Below, in pieces: positions 22,386-32,253 of a DNA stretch of 64,000 bases; position 1 is the first letter of the stretch; every line of letters begins with the position of its first letter. The stretch spans positions 2,351,164-2,415,163 of the forward strand of contig CAXIPT010000005.1 of NCBI GenBank assembly GCA_964030475.1, given 5' to 3'. The notes below the pieces were generated by a model. It saw only the letters and a list, made by a program, of their open reading frames with translations, had not been told where the DNA came from and did no database searches. The position numbers and the translations under genes are program-made. The DNA comes from Tethya wilhelma. Taxonomy: Eukaryota > Porifera > Demospongiae > Tethyida > Tethyidae.

Positions 22386-23768
22386 ATGGCTGAGCAAGGA
22401 CCCCGATCCCTTGAGATTACTATCAGTGGAGAGACGTACAGTTTGGATGTAGTGCCAGCACCAACCTCAGCTATTGTTTCTGAGGAGAGAAAAACACTTT
22501 TAGGAGATATTGACCTGGAGACATTTGTGACTGAGCTTAGTAGCATTGGAGCTTTTGTTCGACTTGCTAACTACAGTGCCATCGCTGCAGGACACAAGTG
22601 TACTGATCTACAAATCCAGATTCAGCGAATAGGCTATGATATTGTCAAGTTGTGTGACAAGTCAGCACTGACTGTTTCACAATTTGAAAGAGCCTCAAAA
22701 ACCGTCCTTGAAGATCTTCAGGGAACCTATGAGTACTTGCTAGATGGAGAAGAAGAGTTAGCTCTGATGACCCTCTCAGCAGTATCAGAGCAGGCAAGTA
22801 AGATGGAACAGGCTTGTCTTGAGCTGCACAGGGATTTTGATAATGAAGCAGAAGTGGTGAAAACAGCCAAAGAGGCAACTCAGAAGGAAAAACAGGCACA
22901 GAATGAGAAAATCCAACAGTGTAAGGAAGATCGTGAGAGATATGAAACTGAACGACAAATAAAAATGGATCAGATTGCCAAGAGCCAGGAGCTGGAGCGT
23001 GAAGCTAGAGCATCCCGTCGTATGTACGAGGAAAAAGAAAACAAAGAGATAAAAAAAATTGGCCATGTTGGAATGCACCTAGTCAACAGCTTTACACAAA
23101 CTTATTTTGGTGTGGAGATGTTTGATGAAGAACAGTTTTCAAAGAAAGCTTCACAATGGAAGAAGAAGCGTATTGAAGCTCTACAGATGGAAGAGAAACA
23201 CCGTCAGCAGCGTTATGAAGCAATTGAAAGGAGAAGTGAACTGACAATGTTGATCAAGCGGAGTGAAACAGAGGAAAACTTCGCCATAGTTGCTGACAAA
23301 GCCCTTGGATATACAATCGGAGCACTTAAGGATGTTGCTGCCCTGATGTTGATGGCTGCAAGGTTCTGGAATCAGTTGAAGGAGCATTGTAAGCATCTAG
23401 CTGATGAAAAAGTAAAGAAACAAGTAGAAGCTGTGAAACATCGTCCTAGAGAAGAGAGGCAAAAGATCTGGACCTCTAGGGTATTCAAGAAAAATGCCAT
23501 TCATTTCTATGCTGGATGGGTCGCTCTCCGCAGTGTGTGTACAGAGTACATGCAGCATATCAAAGTTGCCCAGAAGCAGCTGTATGCTAACATACGAGAA
23601 AACCCAACTGCAGAACATGCTTATGCTGTTGTGAAACCCATGGCTGATGAACTGGAGGAGAAAATGAAAAAAGACCAGAGGGCCATTGAAGAAAGAAATG
23701 AAGAGGCTCGAAATGAAATGGGTGCTCTAGCCCAAGATGAAAATGATGGCATGGCTGAAGAACAGTAA
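22386..23768 (+). CDS. Orphan coiled-coil protein with FW..LKEHC motif
   Basis: 461 aa from the Met at 22386 (MAEQGPRSLEITISGE; an in-frame Met six codons upstream is possible), single exon. An N-terminal globular part (about 1-130) is followed by a long charged coiled coil (about 150-310). Then comes a helical block ALKDVAALMLMAARFWNQLK EHC (about 320-345), which parallels the EAITFW.MFKQLSDH block of the neighbouring paralogues, and an acidic C-terminus. No glycine zipper and no CxxC pair. It is the only + strand gene of the nested cluster, under its own TATA box. It may be a distant relative or partner of the (-) family; I do not recognise a named domain and assign no function. Confidence 0.8.
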   Translation: MAEQGPRSLEITISGETYSLDVVPAPTSAIVSEERKTLLGDIDLETFVTELSSIGAFVRLANYSAIAAGHKCTDLQIQIQRIGYDIVKLCDKSALTVSQFERASKTVLEDLQGTYEYLLDGEEELALMTLSAVSEQASKMEQACLELHRDFDNEAEVVKTAKEATQKEKQAQNEKIQQCKEDRERYETERQIKMDQIAKSQELEREARASRRMYEEKENKEIKKIGHVGMHLVNSFTQTYFGVEMFDEEQFSKKASQWKKKRIEALQMEEKHRQQRYEAIERRSELTMLIKRSETEENFAIVADKALGYTIGALKDVAALMLMAARFWNQLKEHCKHLADEKVKKQVEAVKHRPREERQKIWTSRVFKKNAIHFYAGWVALRSVCTEYMQHIKVAQKQLYANIRENPTAEHAYAVVKPMADELEEKMKKDQRAIEERNEEARNEMGALAQDENDGMAEEQ

Positions 23769-24388
23769 TTAATAGATACATTGTTATTAAAATTGTACCA
23801 TGCACAAACTTATTATAGGTGACTCTTACACCTTGTGTGTATATATTACTATAGTTATTGTCATATTGCTAGAGATTTTTTTTTTGTTGTTGTTTGTTGA
23901 TAAAAAAAATTGTGTGAGGTTTGTACAATGCGTGAGATACTTTTCTTTGGAGGGTCTATTAACAGGAATATTAAGGGAAATTTCTGCCAGTAAAATTTTT
24001 CACTTGTTTGATTTTCGCATATTTAATTTTCATCATTATGATCGATTAAAGAAAGATTGCCGTAATGTTTGTGCATGTGTTTAATTTTTGCCACTCACAC
24101 TATAATTATAGTGTATGATGAAAATTTTTAACGGCAGACGTTTGTCGATCTAATTGTAGTGGCAGTTGACAATGTAATATTATACAAATACTAATCAAAA
24201 CTTTTTGGCTTCTCTAGCTGTACTCTACTTACTACATCCATGGCATATTTGTGTATCAATAAAGTAATAACTATTGTCAAAAACTTAACTCAACAATAAA
24301 ATATTATTAATTATAAGTCATTCTTATTAAAATAATCCATTATCTGTTACGTTGTCAAGCTCAAGTTCAGATCTTATTGTTATAATGT
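23769..24388. other. Spacer between convergent nested genes
   Basis: Convergent 3' ends. It contains a short inverted-repeat segment of GAAAATTT/AAATTTTC type (about 23960-24140) that looks like a decayed MITE. No gene seen. Confidence 0.5.
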
Positions 24389-25459
24389 TTATTTTGGTTG
24401 CATAACATTAGCAATAGCATTCCCATGACAGGTGCAGCACACAAATTTCTCTTCTAGAGAAATGTATGGAAGATCATTGTAAACTCTTTGGCAATTAGCA
24501 CAGCTGTACTCCATTTTAAATTCAAAGTTAATGCTACCGTCTTCTGCCATGGTTTCCATCTCAGTCCACACATCTAGGAAAGTGGCAGCCACTCGTTGTG
24601 TGGCAATTAATCCGAGAATTCCAGGATTTGCTTCAGATTCTGCTTTTTTCACAATTTGTTTGAGAATCATTGTGCGATCTGTGGCATGATCAGACAGCTG
24701 CTTGAACATCAGCCAGAAAGTAATTGCCTCCTGCAGAAAACTGATTGCTGCTTTAAGCTGAGTCACCTTCTCATGGTACTCTTTGCTTTTTTGTTTAAAC
24801 TGGTCCCTTTGCTGTGACAAGTTGCTCAATTCGGATTTGATATTGGAAACTTGTTTTTCACTGGTAGCTACTGAAGTTTGTGCATTCCTAACATCTTTTT
24901 CTCTCTGATCCCTTACTCGTCCTGCTGCATCAACATCTCCTTGACCAACTATTTTCCCTATCATTGCTCCACCTGCTGCACCAATAATTGCTCCTCCTAC
25001 CCCACCAGCAACAGCTCCAATAGCACCTCCTATTGCTCCAAACTTTTTTTTCTTTTTTTTAACCTTCCTCTTCTGGCGTTGTAGTCTGCCTATAGCACTC
25101 TCAAGGTCACGTTTTGCCTCTGCTAGTGATGCTTGTTTGTCTGCCAAGATATTACGATTAGCATCCAAACTGGATTTTGCACTCACCATTTCTCTCTGCT
25201 TGTTGCTTTCTTGTCTCTTATACTCTGCAAGTTGTGTCTGGATATCCTCGTTTCGTCTAGTGTTGAACTCTAGAACCTTTGTTAAACGTTTGCACAACTC
25301 CTCCGTTTGTTTTGCTAACTCTTTTCCATTGTCTTGAAGTGTTTGAAGGCTTTGCACCACATTTCTTCCAGTTTCCATTTCAGTGACCACTTTTCTTGCC
25401 AGCTTGACACAGTCTTTACCCCGAGTTGCAACTGCAGCTGATGAATTTTCCATCTCCAT
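24389..25459 (-). CDS. Coiled-coil / glycine-zipper / CxxC-knuckle protein, paralogue 3
   Basis: 356 aa, single exon; the start Met is followed by EMENSSAAVATRGKDC. N-terminal coiled coil (about 20-150, with NVVQSLQTLQDNGKELAKQT), a basic KKKKKK run, a glycine-zipper segment about 160-190 (GAVAGGVGGAIIGAAGGAMI), coiled coil, signature AITFWLMFKQLSDHATDRTM, and C-terminal CANC...LPYI...CCTC. Upstream lies TATAAAAG with an adjacent TCCCTGGGA palindrome. Its first 50 codons and promoter are shared with the fusion gene at 33159-34733. The hydrophobic glycine-rich hairpin suggests membrane insertion; unproven. Confidence 0.8.
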   Translation of the reverse strand: MEMENSSAAVATRGKDCVKLARKVVTEMETGRNVVQSLQTLQDNGKELAKQTEELCKRLTKVLEFNTRRNEDIQTQLAEYKRQESNKQREMVSAKSSLDANRNILADKQASLAEAKRDLESAIGRLQRQKRKVKKKKKKFGAIGGAIGAVAGGVGGAIIGAAGGAMIGKIVGQGDVDAAGRVRDQREKDVRNAQTSVATSEKQVSNIKSELSNLSQQRDQFKQKSKEYHEKVTQLKAAISFLQEAITFWLMFKQLSDHATDRTMILKQIVKKAESEANPGILGLIATQRVAATFLDVWTEMETMAEDGSINFEFKMEYSCANCQRVYNDLPYISLEEKFVCCTCHGNAIANVMQPK

Positions 25460-25566
25460 TCCTCCCCCTTCTTTGGTGTTAGTTTGCTGAGAGTAGGTTA
25501 GTGCTTGCTGTATGAGGCTGTTCTGCTGGCTGCTTGAAGCTATTTATTCTCCCAGGGACTTTTATA
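25460..25566 (-). promoter_or_regulatory. TATA box plus TCCCWGGGA palindrome of paralogue 3
   Basis: On the - strand TATAAAAG (25559-25566) runs directly into TCCCTGGGA (25550-25558) and then AGAATAAATAGC, about 100 bp before the ATG. The same block (TCCGTGGGAGAATATAAATAGC with one substitution in the palindrome) precedes the fusion gene at 34733. Confidence 0.55.
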
Positions 25567-26150
25567 CGCATGCATATAATGGATGATGAAATACTTGTTC
25601 CTTTGCAAGGTATTATCCCTTAGCTGACTAGCTTCTTAGATCATGGCTTAAATATTTGGGTATGATATTGCTCACATTGTCATCAGCTATGAATTCATTT
25701 GTACCATTACACCTGATATATATATGGTGAACAATTATTAGATCATGAATTTTGTTTGCAAAAATAATTATAGTAATATAATTATAGCACTTTGATGCCA
25801 TTTTGTGCACTCGTAGCAGTGGCGGATCCAGCAGGGTTCGTTGGGTTTGGACTAACCCCCTTTTTGCCAGGTAAAAAAATTGTAATTTTGTAAGTGATAC
25901 AGTCAGGGTGGGTGGGAACTACATGCACCTGTGCCGATAATCAGCCTCCGTATTGTCGGTATAGATGGCTTTTCCTATGTGAGTGCTTTAGCGGTTAGTT
26001 GGTTATGGGAGGGAGCTACTCGTGTTAACTATTCATTGCTTCTTTAACAGTTTGTCATCAATTAATGATTTTTTTATCATTTTCACAAACAAAATAATTA
26101 TCAATAAGAGTAACAGCTATAGTATTTTCATTGTCTATGCTGTTCTTGGT
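25567..26150. other. Spacer with a CAGTGGCGGATCCAG transposon end
   Basis: CAGTGGCGGATCCAGCAGG at 25816 is the kind of terminus carried by hAT-like/MITE families; I did not find a matching right end, so it is a partial copy. Otherwise AT-rich and non-coding. Confidence 0.45.
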
Positions 26151-26984
26151 CTATAGGCGTTTGAGTTTCTTGAGTCTGTTTCGTTTTAGTTTTTCTCTGA
26201 GTGGTTTTACTTTGTTCAGTGCATTCCTGTGTATTTTGTTCCATTCTGTGACCAAATTTTGGCTATTTGTGCTGATTGGCAGCATTTCTTTTATTTCATC
26301 CTGGATTTGATTGATTATTTGTTTGTGTTGTTTGATTACATTTGTATAGTGCCTTACGAGAAGTGTTGTAAGTTTCATTGTGGTTACTTTTTGGATTTTG
26401 TGCCATTCAGTTTCAACATCTGTATTTGAATGGTAAATATGTGGTTGGCACCATATGGATAGGCCCTTTGGTGGCTTTCTGGCTATCAGACAGTTTTCCA
26501 TGAATTTCTTGTGGTGGTTAGCTTTAGTTAAGATTATTAAAGTTGTGTAAATTTGCTTACTTATTTCCTCCAGTCGTCTAGTGAGTTCTTGGTGTGCTGC
26601 CCTGTGGTCTGCAGACCCATGATGACGTTCCATGTTTTCTTCTCTCTGACCATGGTGTTTCTCTGATACATTGGATGTCTCTTGTTCTCCGTTTATTCCT
26701 TCATCCTGAATGTCATCTTTTCGTTTAACATCTCTGTATTGTATCATTTGATGTATAATGAAATTATCTGGTTGCATATCTTCTACACTTAGTGAAGCAT
26801 CTGCCCTGTTCGGCATTTCTCCCAGTACCATGGATGATTCAATGAGCTTGATAATATTTTGTTCTTTCTCAATTTGGCTATCATTTGTAGTTGTTGGTAA
26901 AGGGTCGCTAGGTGTGGGCGGTGGTGTACCAGGCTGATGCTCCCGTAGATTGTGAGCTCTGTTTAGCATCTTTTGGCTGACCAT
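26151..26984 (-). pseudogene. First-ORF remnant of a Penelope-like / RT retroelement
   Basis: 277 aa. The first half is low complexity with Pro/Thr/His/Glu-rich segments. The second half has the helical pattern HHKKFMENCLIARKPPKGL then a region of LLVRHYTNVIKQHKQIIN and a basic tail KLKRNRLKKLKRL. I associate this pattern with the ORF preceding reverse transcriptase in Penelope-like elements (helices, then a phrase meaning roughly ..C....P.GL). No RT or GIY-YIG domain follows, so the element is 3'-truncated. A hammerhead-like motif lies 200 bp upstream in the same orientation, consistent with the long-terminal-repeat-like 5' end of such elements. The assignment is from memory and should be treated as probable. 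Confidence 0.45.
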
Positions 26985-27171
26985 CTCTTCGGTCTGGCTT
27001 TTAACTGCATGGTATCATAATGTTTAAACTTTCCGGTTGAGAGCAATTTTGGACGGCTTCCTGTCCACCATTGGTAGCCGTTTTGCTCGACATAATCAGT
27101 TTATTGTTGGACCTTCAGGCCTCCTGTTCTCCTTGGGTTGGATGTTCTTCAGTCTCCTGGTTCAGTCTTCC

Positions 27172-27215
27172 CGAACATGTTTCGACCAGTATAGTCTTCA
27201 TCAGCAGTCAGGCTT
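27172..27215 (-). ncRNA. Hammerhead-ribozyme-like motif
   Basis: On the - strand: CTGATGA, then a possible stem II GACTA/TGGTC around loop TAC, then GAAAC. The CUGAUGA...GAAA core is the hammerhead signature, and such motifs are known in Penelope-like retroelements. An extra A between CTGATGA and the stem and unverified stems I and III make activity uncertain. It lies upstream of, and co-oriented with, the retroelement ORF at 26151-26984. Confidence 0.4.
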
Positions 27216-29030
27216 AGGTTGTCCAAACTATAACAAAGTGGATATTGTGTGAATCCTCTTAGTGTGTTGAATGGATTAGTATATAAGAGCCACAGTCTTG
27301 TTCAACCCTCGTAGACTCCAATATGAAGTCATATTTTGTGGCCTTTTTGTGGCCTTTTTTGATATTAACTAGATACTTTCACATAATGTTCATTAGTAAT
27401 ATTAGTCATATGAAAATGAAGCTAATACTATTGTGATCAGCATAAAAGAACTTTTTCAAATGATATATAGAGTATCATGTTTAAAACCTACTAAATCAAA
27501 ATATACTGTGATTTTTGTCCAGTTTATGATCAGGATTCTACTCAGGCCTATATTGTCTAAACCATAACTATATATACAAGGTAGATTGTCATTTTTTAAT
27601 AAAACCTGAGATACAGAGTTAATTGCTTTGATTTTGAGCACCTATATATTAAGGCCTATACTGAGTATTGTCATATATACAATTTTGGTCTAAGTCGATC
27701 AGGCCTACATTGTCCCCAAACTATAACAAAGTGGATATCGTTTGAATCCTCTTGGTGGGCTTAATGTAATAGTAAGAGCTATGATCTTGTCCAACCCTCC
27801 TATATACACTCCAATATAAAGCCATTATTTGTGGCCTTTTTGTGGTCTTTTTTTTGAACTGACTATAGATACAATTGCATAATGTTCATTAGTAATTTGT
27901 CATATAAAAATAGAGCTAGCACCTTAATCAGCATAAAAAGAGCTTTGAAATGATATATAGATTGTCATGTTTTAATCTAAAACCTGAGATACAGAGTTGC
28001 TTTACTTTAATTACAGCACCTGTAAAACCTACTGAATCAAAATGTACAATGAGTATTGTCCTATATATGATTGTGGTCTAAATCAGGCCTACGTTGTTCA
28101 AATTATAACAAATTGGGTATCATTTGAATCCTCTCAGTGTGCTGAATGCATTAGTTAGGACCGCAGTTTTGTCTAACCCTCCTACACTCCTATATGAAAG
28201 CAATTTTTGTGGCCTTTTTGTAGTCTTTTTTTGAATTGACTAGATACTTTTGCATCATGTTCATTAGTAATTTGTAGTATAAAAATAAAACTAGAATTAT
28301 TGTAATCAGCATAAAAACATCTTTAAAATGATATATAGATTATCATGTTTCAATAAAAAAATAACTGAAATACAGAGTTACTTATATTTAGAGCACATGT
28401 AAAATCTACTAAATCAAAATACACAGTGATTCTTGTCAAATTTATGATTGGGATTCTAGTCAGGCCTATATTGTCCAAACCATAACAAGGTAGATATTGT
28501 TTGAATCCTCTCAGTGTGCTGTATGCAATAGTAAGGGCCACAGTCTTGTCCAATCCTCCTAGACTCCAATATGGTTTTGTGGCCTTTTTGTAGTCTTTTT
28601 TTAGACTGACTAGATACTTTCACGTAATGTTCGTTAGTAATTTATTGTACAAAAATATAGCTAGAGCCTTTGTATTTAGCATAAAAAGAGCTTCCAAATG
28701 ATATATAAATTATCATGTTTTAATGAAAAATCAGAGATACAGAGTTGCTTTAATTGGAACACCAATTGAATCAAGAGTACTGTGATTCTTAATTGTCATA
28801 TTTATGATTTTGGTCCAAGTCAGGCTTATGTTGTCCAAACTATAACAAAGTGGATATCATTTGAATCCTCTCAGTGTTTCGAATGCATTAGTTAGGACCG
28901 TGATTTTGTCCAACCCTTCTACACTCCAATATGAAGGTATCTTTTGTGGCCTTTTTGTGGCCTTTTTTGACTAATGATACGCTTTTGTGTAATACTTGTT
29001 AACTATTTGTTGTACAAAACCTAAAGCTAG
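27209..29030. repeat. Satellite array, about 375-bp unit, about five copies
   Basis: Recurring anchors GTCAGGC(C/T)TA..TTGTCCAAAC occur near 27209, 27698, 28086, 28460 and 28830 (spacing about 489, 388, 374, 370). Each is followed by GAATCCTCTCAGTGTGCTGAATGCA-like, GGCCTTTTTGTGG, GACTAGATACTTT, and ATGATATATAGATT.TCATGTTT blocks. Copies are diverged. Single diverged units recur at about 37440-37770, 40320-40620 and 44412-44610. Non-coding; small frames inside are chance. Confidence 0.75.
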
Positions 29031-29223
29031 CATCATTAGGTGATTTTAATTTGACCCTCAAAGTCTAATTCATCAAATTTAAGTCCACCAATATTTTGCC
29101 GCTATATTTGCATGTACATGTACTATGCGCACGCGTAAATCGTCAAATTTGAATTTATCAATATTTTTATATTACGTTCTGCAGAGCAGACTGTCAAATT
29201 TTTTGACCGCCAATATTTTCAGC

Positions 29224-29433
29224 TACCGTATAGGGGGAAATTTTTGTATGGTGGAAATTTTCGTATATTTTGTATGCAGTTCGAATATACGAAAATTATA
29301 ACTGCGAAAATTTAACTTTCGCATTTACTTTATACGAGCGCACGCCACGTATACGAAATTTAAAACTATGAAAATTTCTTCTGGCACGTTTATACGAAAT
29401 TTTGCACCTACGAAAATTTCCCACTCTACGGTA
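29224..29433. mobile_element. MITE of the TACCGTA...TACGGTA family
   Basis: Ends TACCGTATAGGGGGAAATTT and GAAATTTTCGTAGGT-complementary sequence closing in CTCTACGGTA. The interior is made of repeated ACGAAAATTT blocks. Lies about 50 bp upstream of the duplicated reductase exon. Confidence 0.65.
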
Positions 29434-29480
29434 TATGCAGCTGATATGGGTTTTGTGTTAATTTATGTTCATTGATACAG

Positions 29481-29616
29481 GTAGACTGGCCCACACTGTT
29501 AGCTTTCAGCTCCCTAATGCTGGGGTAGAGACTCTTCCAGAGTCTGGCAAGATCATTGTCAATGACCATGAAGCAAGTAGCAGATCAAACATATTTGCTA
29601 TTGGAGATGCAATGAA
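29481..29616 (+). pseudogene. Decayed duplicate of thioredoxin reductase exon 14
   Basis: Preceded by a CAG acceptor, it encodes GRLAHTVSFQLPNAGVETLP... and ends AIGDAMK, aligning along its whole length with exon 14 at 15544-15680 (GREAYTATLQLPNAGIETLP). The reading frame is open. Relative to exon 14 a 5-nt deletion after ATGAA removes the GTGAGT donor (flank now GTTTAC). Sequence similarity continues into the following intron, so this was a DNA-level duplication, not a retrocopy. Probably no longer spliced; if used it would be a mutually exclusive alternative to exon 14. Confidence 0.8.
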
Positions 29617-29640
29617 GTTTACTTGTGAAGTTATTAAGCC

Positions 29641-30580
29641 TTGGCAGATGCTATGCACATGCCAAGGATTATGATAGTCGCTTTGTGGTCTGCATGTCTG
29701 TTTGTTTGTACCATTGAAATCTCAAGAAAGCCTGTAGCTCTAGTGACAAAATTGACAGTACTTAAGTTCATAAATCTGAATGATCTTGTAGATATATATT
29801 TTTTGCTCTCCTACCGTAGATCGTAAAATTTTCGTTGCTAAAAAATTTTCGTCGACAACCATTACCGACGAAAATTAAACTCAGCAAGAATTTATTTTGT
29901 ATCGCAATCTTTACCGAATCATCCGCAACGACAAAAATTAAACTACACGAAAATTTAACAAGTGAATTATTTTACCAAGGAAAATTCCCGATCGACGGTA
30001 AATGCTATGGTTGCTGAGATTTGAGGCTGTTATGCTTCTTTTGAGCACTTAGCTTCGAGGTCATGCCGATTGATCTAGTGTGCATGCATGTTCTAGAATT
30101 TGTGTTGTATAATTGGAGTGCCAGCATGATGCTGCTCTATGCTGCTGATGCCGTGGTGCTCAGCTTGGCAAGGCAGACTGGGGTTGACCTACTTTCTACG
30201 TAAGCATTGGCACCATGTTTAGATTTTTCAGTGTGATTGGCTATCAATTCGCTGCATGACTATTACTGAACTTACTCAGCAGACTCAGGTGCAGGTAGCC
30301 TGGCTGGCTAAATTTTGTATATAATATAGCCATCTCTGAAAATACAGTGTAGTTGAGGGTTCCAATACATGCCATGTATATATAATAATATATATAATCA
30401 TGGCATAGCTCATAGTTTATGACTTGAGTTATTTCATTGCAGAGGCTTATCTCATGATCAGTGAACCTTGGTGGATTGGATACAAATTATGTCATATTGT
30501 ATAATATATAGTTTATGCGTATAAGTGTACTCGCTAGTTAAGTGTGCCGAGGCTTGTGCACCACCGGTCCCTTCGTTGTT
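29641..30580. repeat. AGCCTCGG-family interspersed repeat, copy with a nested MITE
   Basis: Shares with the copies at 38025-38590 and 40886-41440 the blocks TAGTCG.TTTGT, CATTGAAATCTCAAGAAAG, GCTCTAGTGACAAAATTGA and the right end GTGTGCCGAGGCTTGTGCACC (30540-30562). A MITE (29812-30000) has inserted into it. Non-coding. Confidence 0.55.
29812..30000. mobile_element. MITE nested in the AGCCTCGG-family repeat
   Basis: Ends TACCGTAGATCGTAAAATTT and AAAATTCCCGATCGACGGTA, inverted and about 20 nt long with mismatches; the interior is ACGAAAATTT blocks. Its insertion splits the host repeat, which gives a relative age order. Confidence 0.6.
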
Positions 30581-30829
30581 CCTAAGTACAAAATGCAAAG
30601 AAGTAAAGCTTAAACTAAGCATTCACCCTAGCCGTGATAGTTAAAATTTGTGGATATCATTTTCACTTAATTGGATCATTCATGTTATGAAAGAATAAAA
30701 CAGTCTTTTCCCATCATTGATGGAAAAATAGTATAGCGAGTGTATATTTATCCCACCCCTTTCTAGCTGTATGTGGTGTCAAAATGTTTACACTATAATA
30801 ATTACACTATAATCTTATATACTGTATAG

Positions 30830-31029
30830 CGGGGAAGTTTTGTGGTATCTAACTTTTGTGCATGTCTCTCATCAAAGATTTTTATGTTTTAATTGTGTGG
30901 ATGAGCTATGCAACACCTGTACATATGTACATGTATGTACGTTATGGAGGATTTCATGGATGAAAACTTTCGTGGATGGATCGTAATCTGTGGAAGTTAT
31001 AAACCCCACAAAACTTTCCCACTGTACGA
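30830..31029. mobile_element. Diverged MITE of the same inverted-repeat family
   Basis: Left TACTGTATAGCGGGGAAGTT, right AACTTTCCCACTGTACGA. Ends about 100 bp downstream of the stop of the (-) gene at 31129, in its 3' flank. Non-coding. Confidence 0.5.
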
Positions 31030-31128
31030 TAACAAATGATTATACTCTTAATGAATAAATAAATGTCCAATTATGTACAAAAAACAACAATTAACTCAAC
31101 ATAACATTGCAATGTATAGTTAACTTCT

Positions 31129-32253
31129 CTATTCTGTACTTGTTCTTTCTTTTTCTGTTGTGTGTACGTTAGGTAGAGATATAGGGAGAGGGGTGGTATT
31201 TTGGTTCTCGATAACCTTCTTATGACAGTCATGGCACATAGGATTTTCTTCAAAAATATAAGGAAGATCAGTGTGTGTTATGTTGCATTCTGCACAACTA
31301 AACTCCATTTTAAATATGAATTTAGTGTTTCCCTCTTCTGCTGTGGTTTCCAACTCTGTCCACCTATCCAGTAGAGTACTAGCCAGTTTTACAGTAGTGC
31401 CCTCTCTAAGAATTCTAGGATTTGCATCAGAATCTGCTTTCTTCACAATTTGTTTAAGAAGTGTTGTATAATCTGTGGCTTCATCAGATAGGTACTTAAA
31501 CATCATCCAAAAATTAATTGCATTGTTTAGAAAGCTGATTTCTTCTTTCAGTTGAGTTACCTTTTCATGGTACTCATACCTTTGTCTTTCTAGCTGCTCC
31601 TTCTGCTGGGATAAAACAATCAACTGGGAGCTGATGTTGGAAACCTGTTGTTCACTTTCATTGACTGAAGTTTGTGCATTGCTACAGTCTAGTTCCCTAG
31701 CATGTACTCTCTGTTTGGCAGCATCTACTTCTATCACCAAGTCCTCAATTGCATTTGCCAAAATAGTACCTGCTGCTGCACCGAATAATGCTCCCCCTAC
31801 TCCAAAAGTAAGAGCTCCAACTAAAACGCTACCAGCTATCGCTCCAACTTTAGCCTTTTCTGCTTCCTTTTTCTTTGAGCGAAGCCTGTCCTCAGCATTT
31901 CTGAGGTCCTGTTGAGCAATGGATAGCCTGTTTTGATTATCTATAAGGGTTTGGTGCTTGGCATCCAAGGTAGCTTGTGCATTGTTCATTTCACGCTGCA
32001 TGTCTTTCTTTTGTGCCTCATAATTGGCTACTTGTCTGTGGGTTTCCTCGGCCTTATTTATGTAAAATTCTTTAACTGCTCTTAGACGGTTAGCTAATTC
32101 CTCTCCCATGTTTGCTAGCTTTAATCCAGCAACCTCAAGTGTTCGAAGGTTGGCAGAAGAGTGTACCAAAACTCCATCTCCTAGTTCAGCAATAACTGTT
32201 TTTATAAGGTCTCTTCCCTTTACTATGCCAGTAAGTAAGTGATGATCTAGCAA
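31129..32253 (-). CDS. Coiled-coil / glycine-zipper / CxxC-knuckle protein, paralogue 4
   Basis: 374 aa, single exon. Coiled coil 1-140 (VHSSANLRTLEVAGLKLANM), glycine-zipper segment (GSVLVGALTFGVGGALFGAA), coiled coil, signature AINFWMMFKYLSDEATDYTT, C-terminal CAEC-x7-LPYI-x5-MCHDC and a Ser/Thr/Pro tail beyond the knuckle that the other paralogues lack. The central ~315 bp differs from paralogue 2 at only about ten positions. The N-terminus (MLDHHLLTGIVKGRDL) differs from its relatives and no TATA/TCCCWGGGA block is found upstream, so the first exon or promoter may have been replaced. Confidence 0.78.
   Translation of the reverse strand: MLDHHLLTGIVKGRDLIKTVIAELGDGVLVHSSANLRTLEVAGLKLANMGEELANRLRAVKEFYINKAEETHRQVANYEAQKKDMQREMNNAQATLDAKHQTLIDNQNRLSIAQQDLRNAEDRLRSKKKEAEKAKVGAIAGSVLVGALTFGVGGALFGAAAGTILANAIEDLVIEVDAAKQRVHARELDCSNAQTSVNESEQQVSNISSQLIVLSQQKEQLERQRYEYHEKVTQLKEEISFLNNAINFWMMFKYLSDEATDYTTLLKQIVKKADSDANPRILREGTTVKLASTLLDRWTELETTAEEGNTKFIFKMEFSCAECNITHTDLPYIFEENPMCHDCHKKVIENQNTTPLPISLPNVHTTEKERTSTE

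Noticed and set aside
22785..23078. Hydrophobic Leu/Phe-rich frame on the - strand
   Set aside because: Mirror of the Lys/Glu-rich coiled coil on the + strand.
21397..31915. Nearly identical Ala/Ser-rich + strand frames at 21397-21681 and 31634-31915
   Set aside because: Antisense shadows of the conserved glycine-zipper region; their similarity reflects the coding strand.
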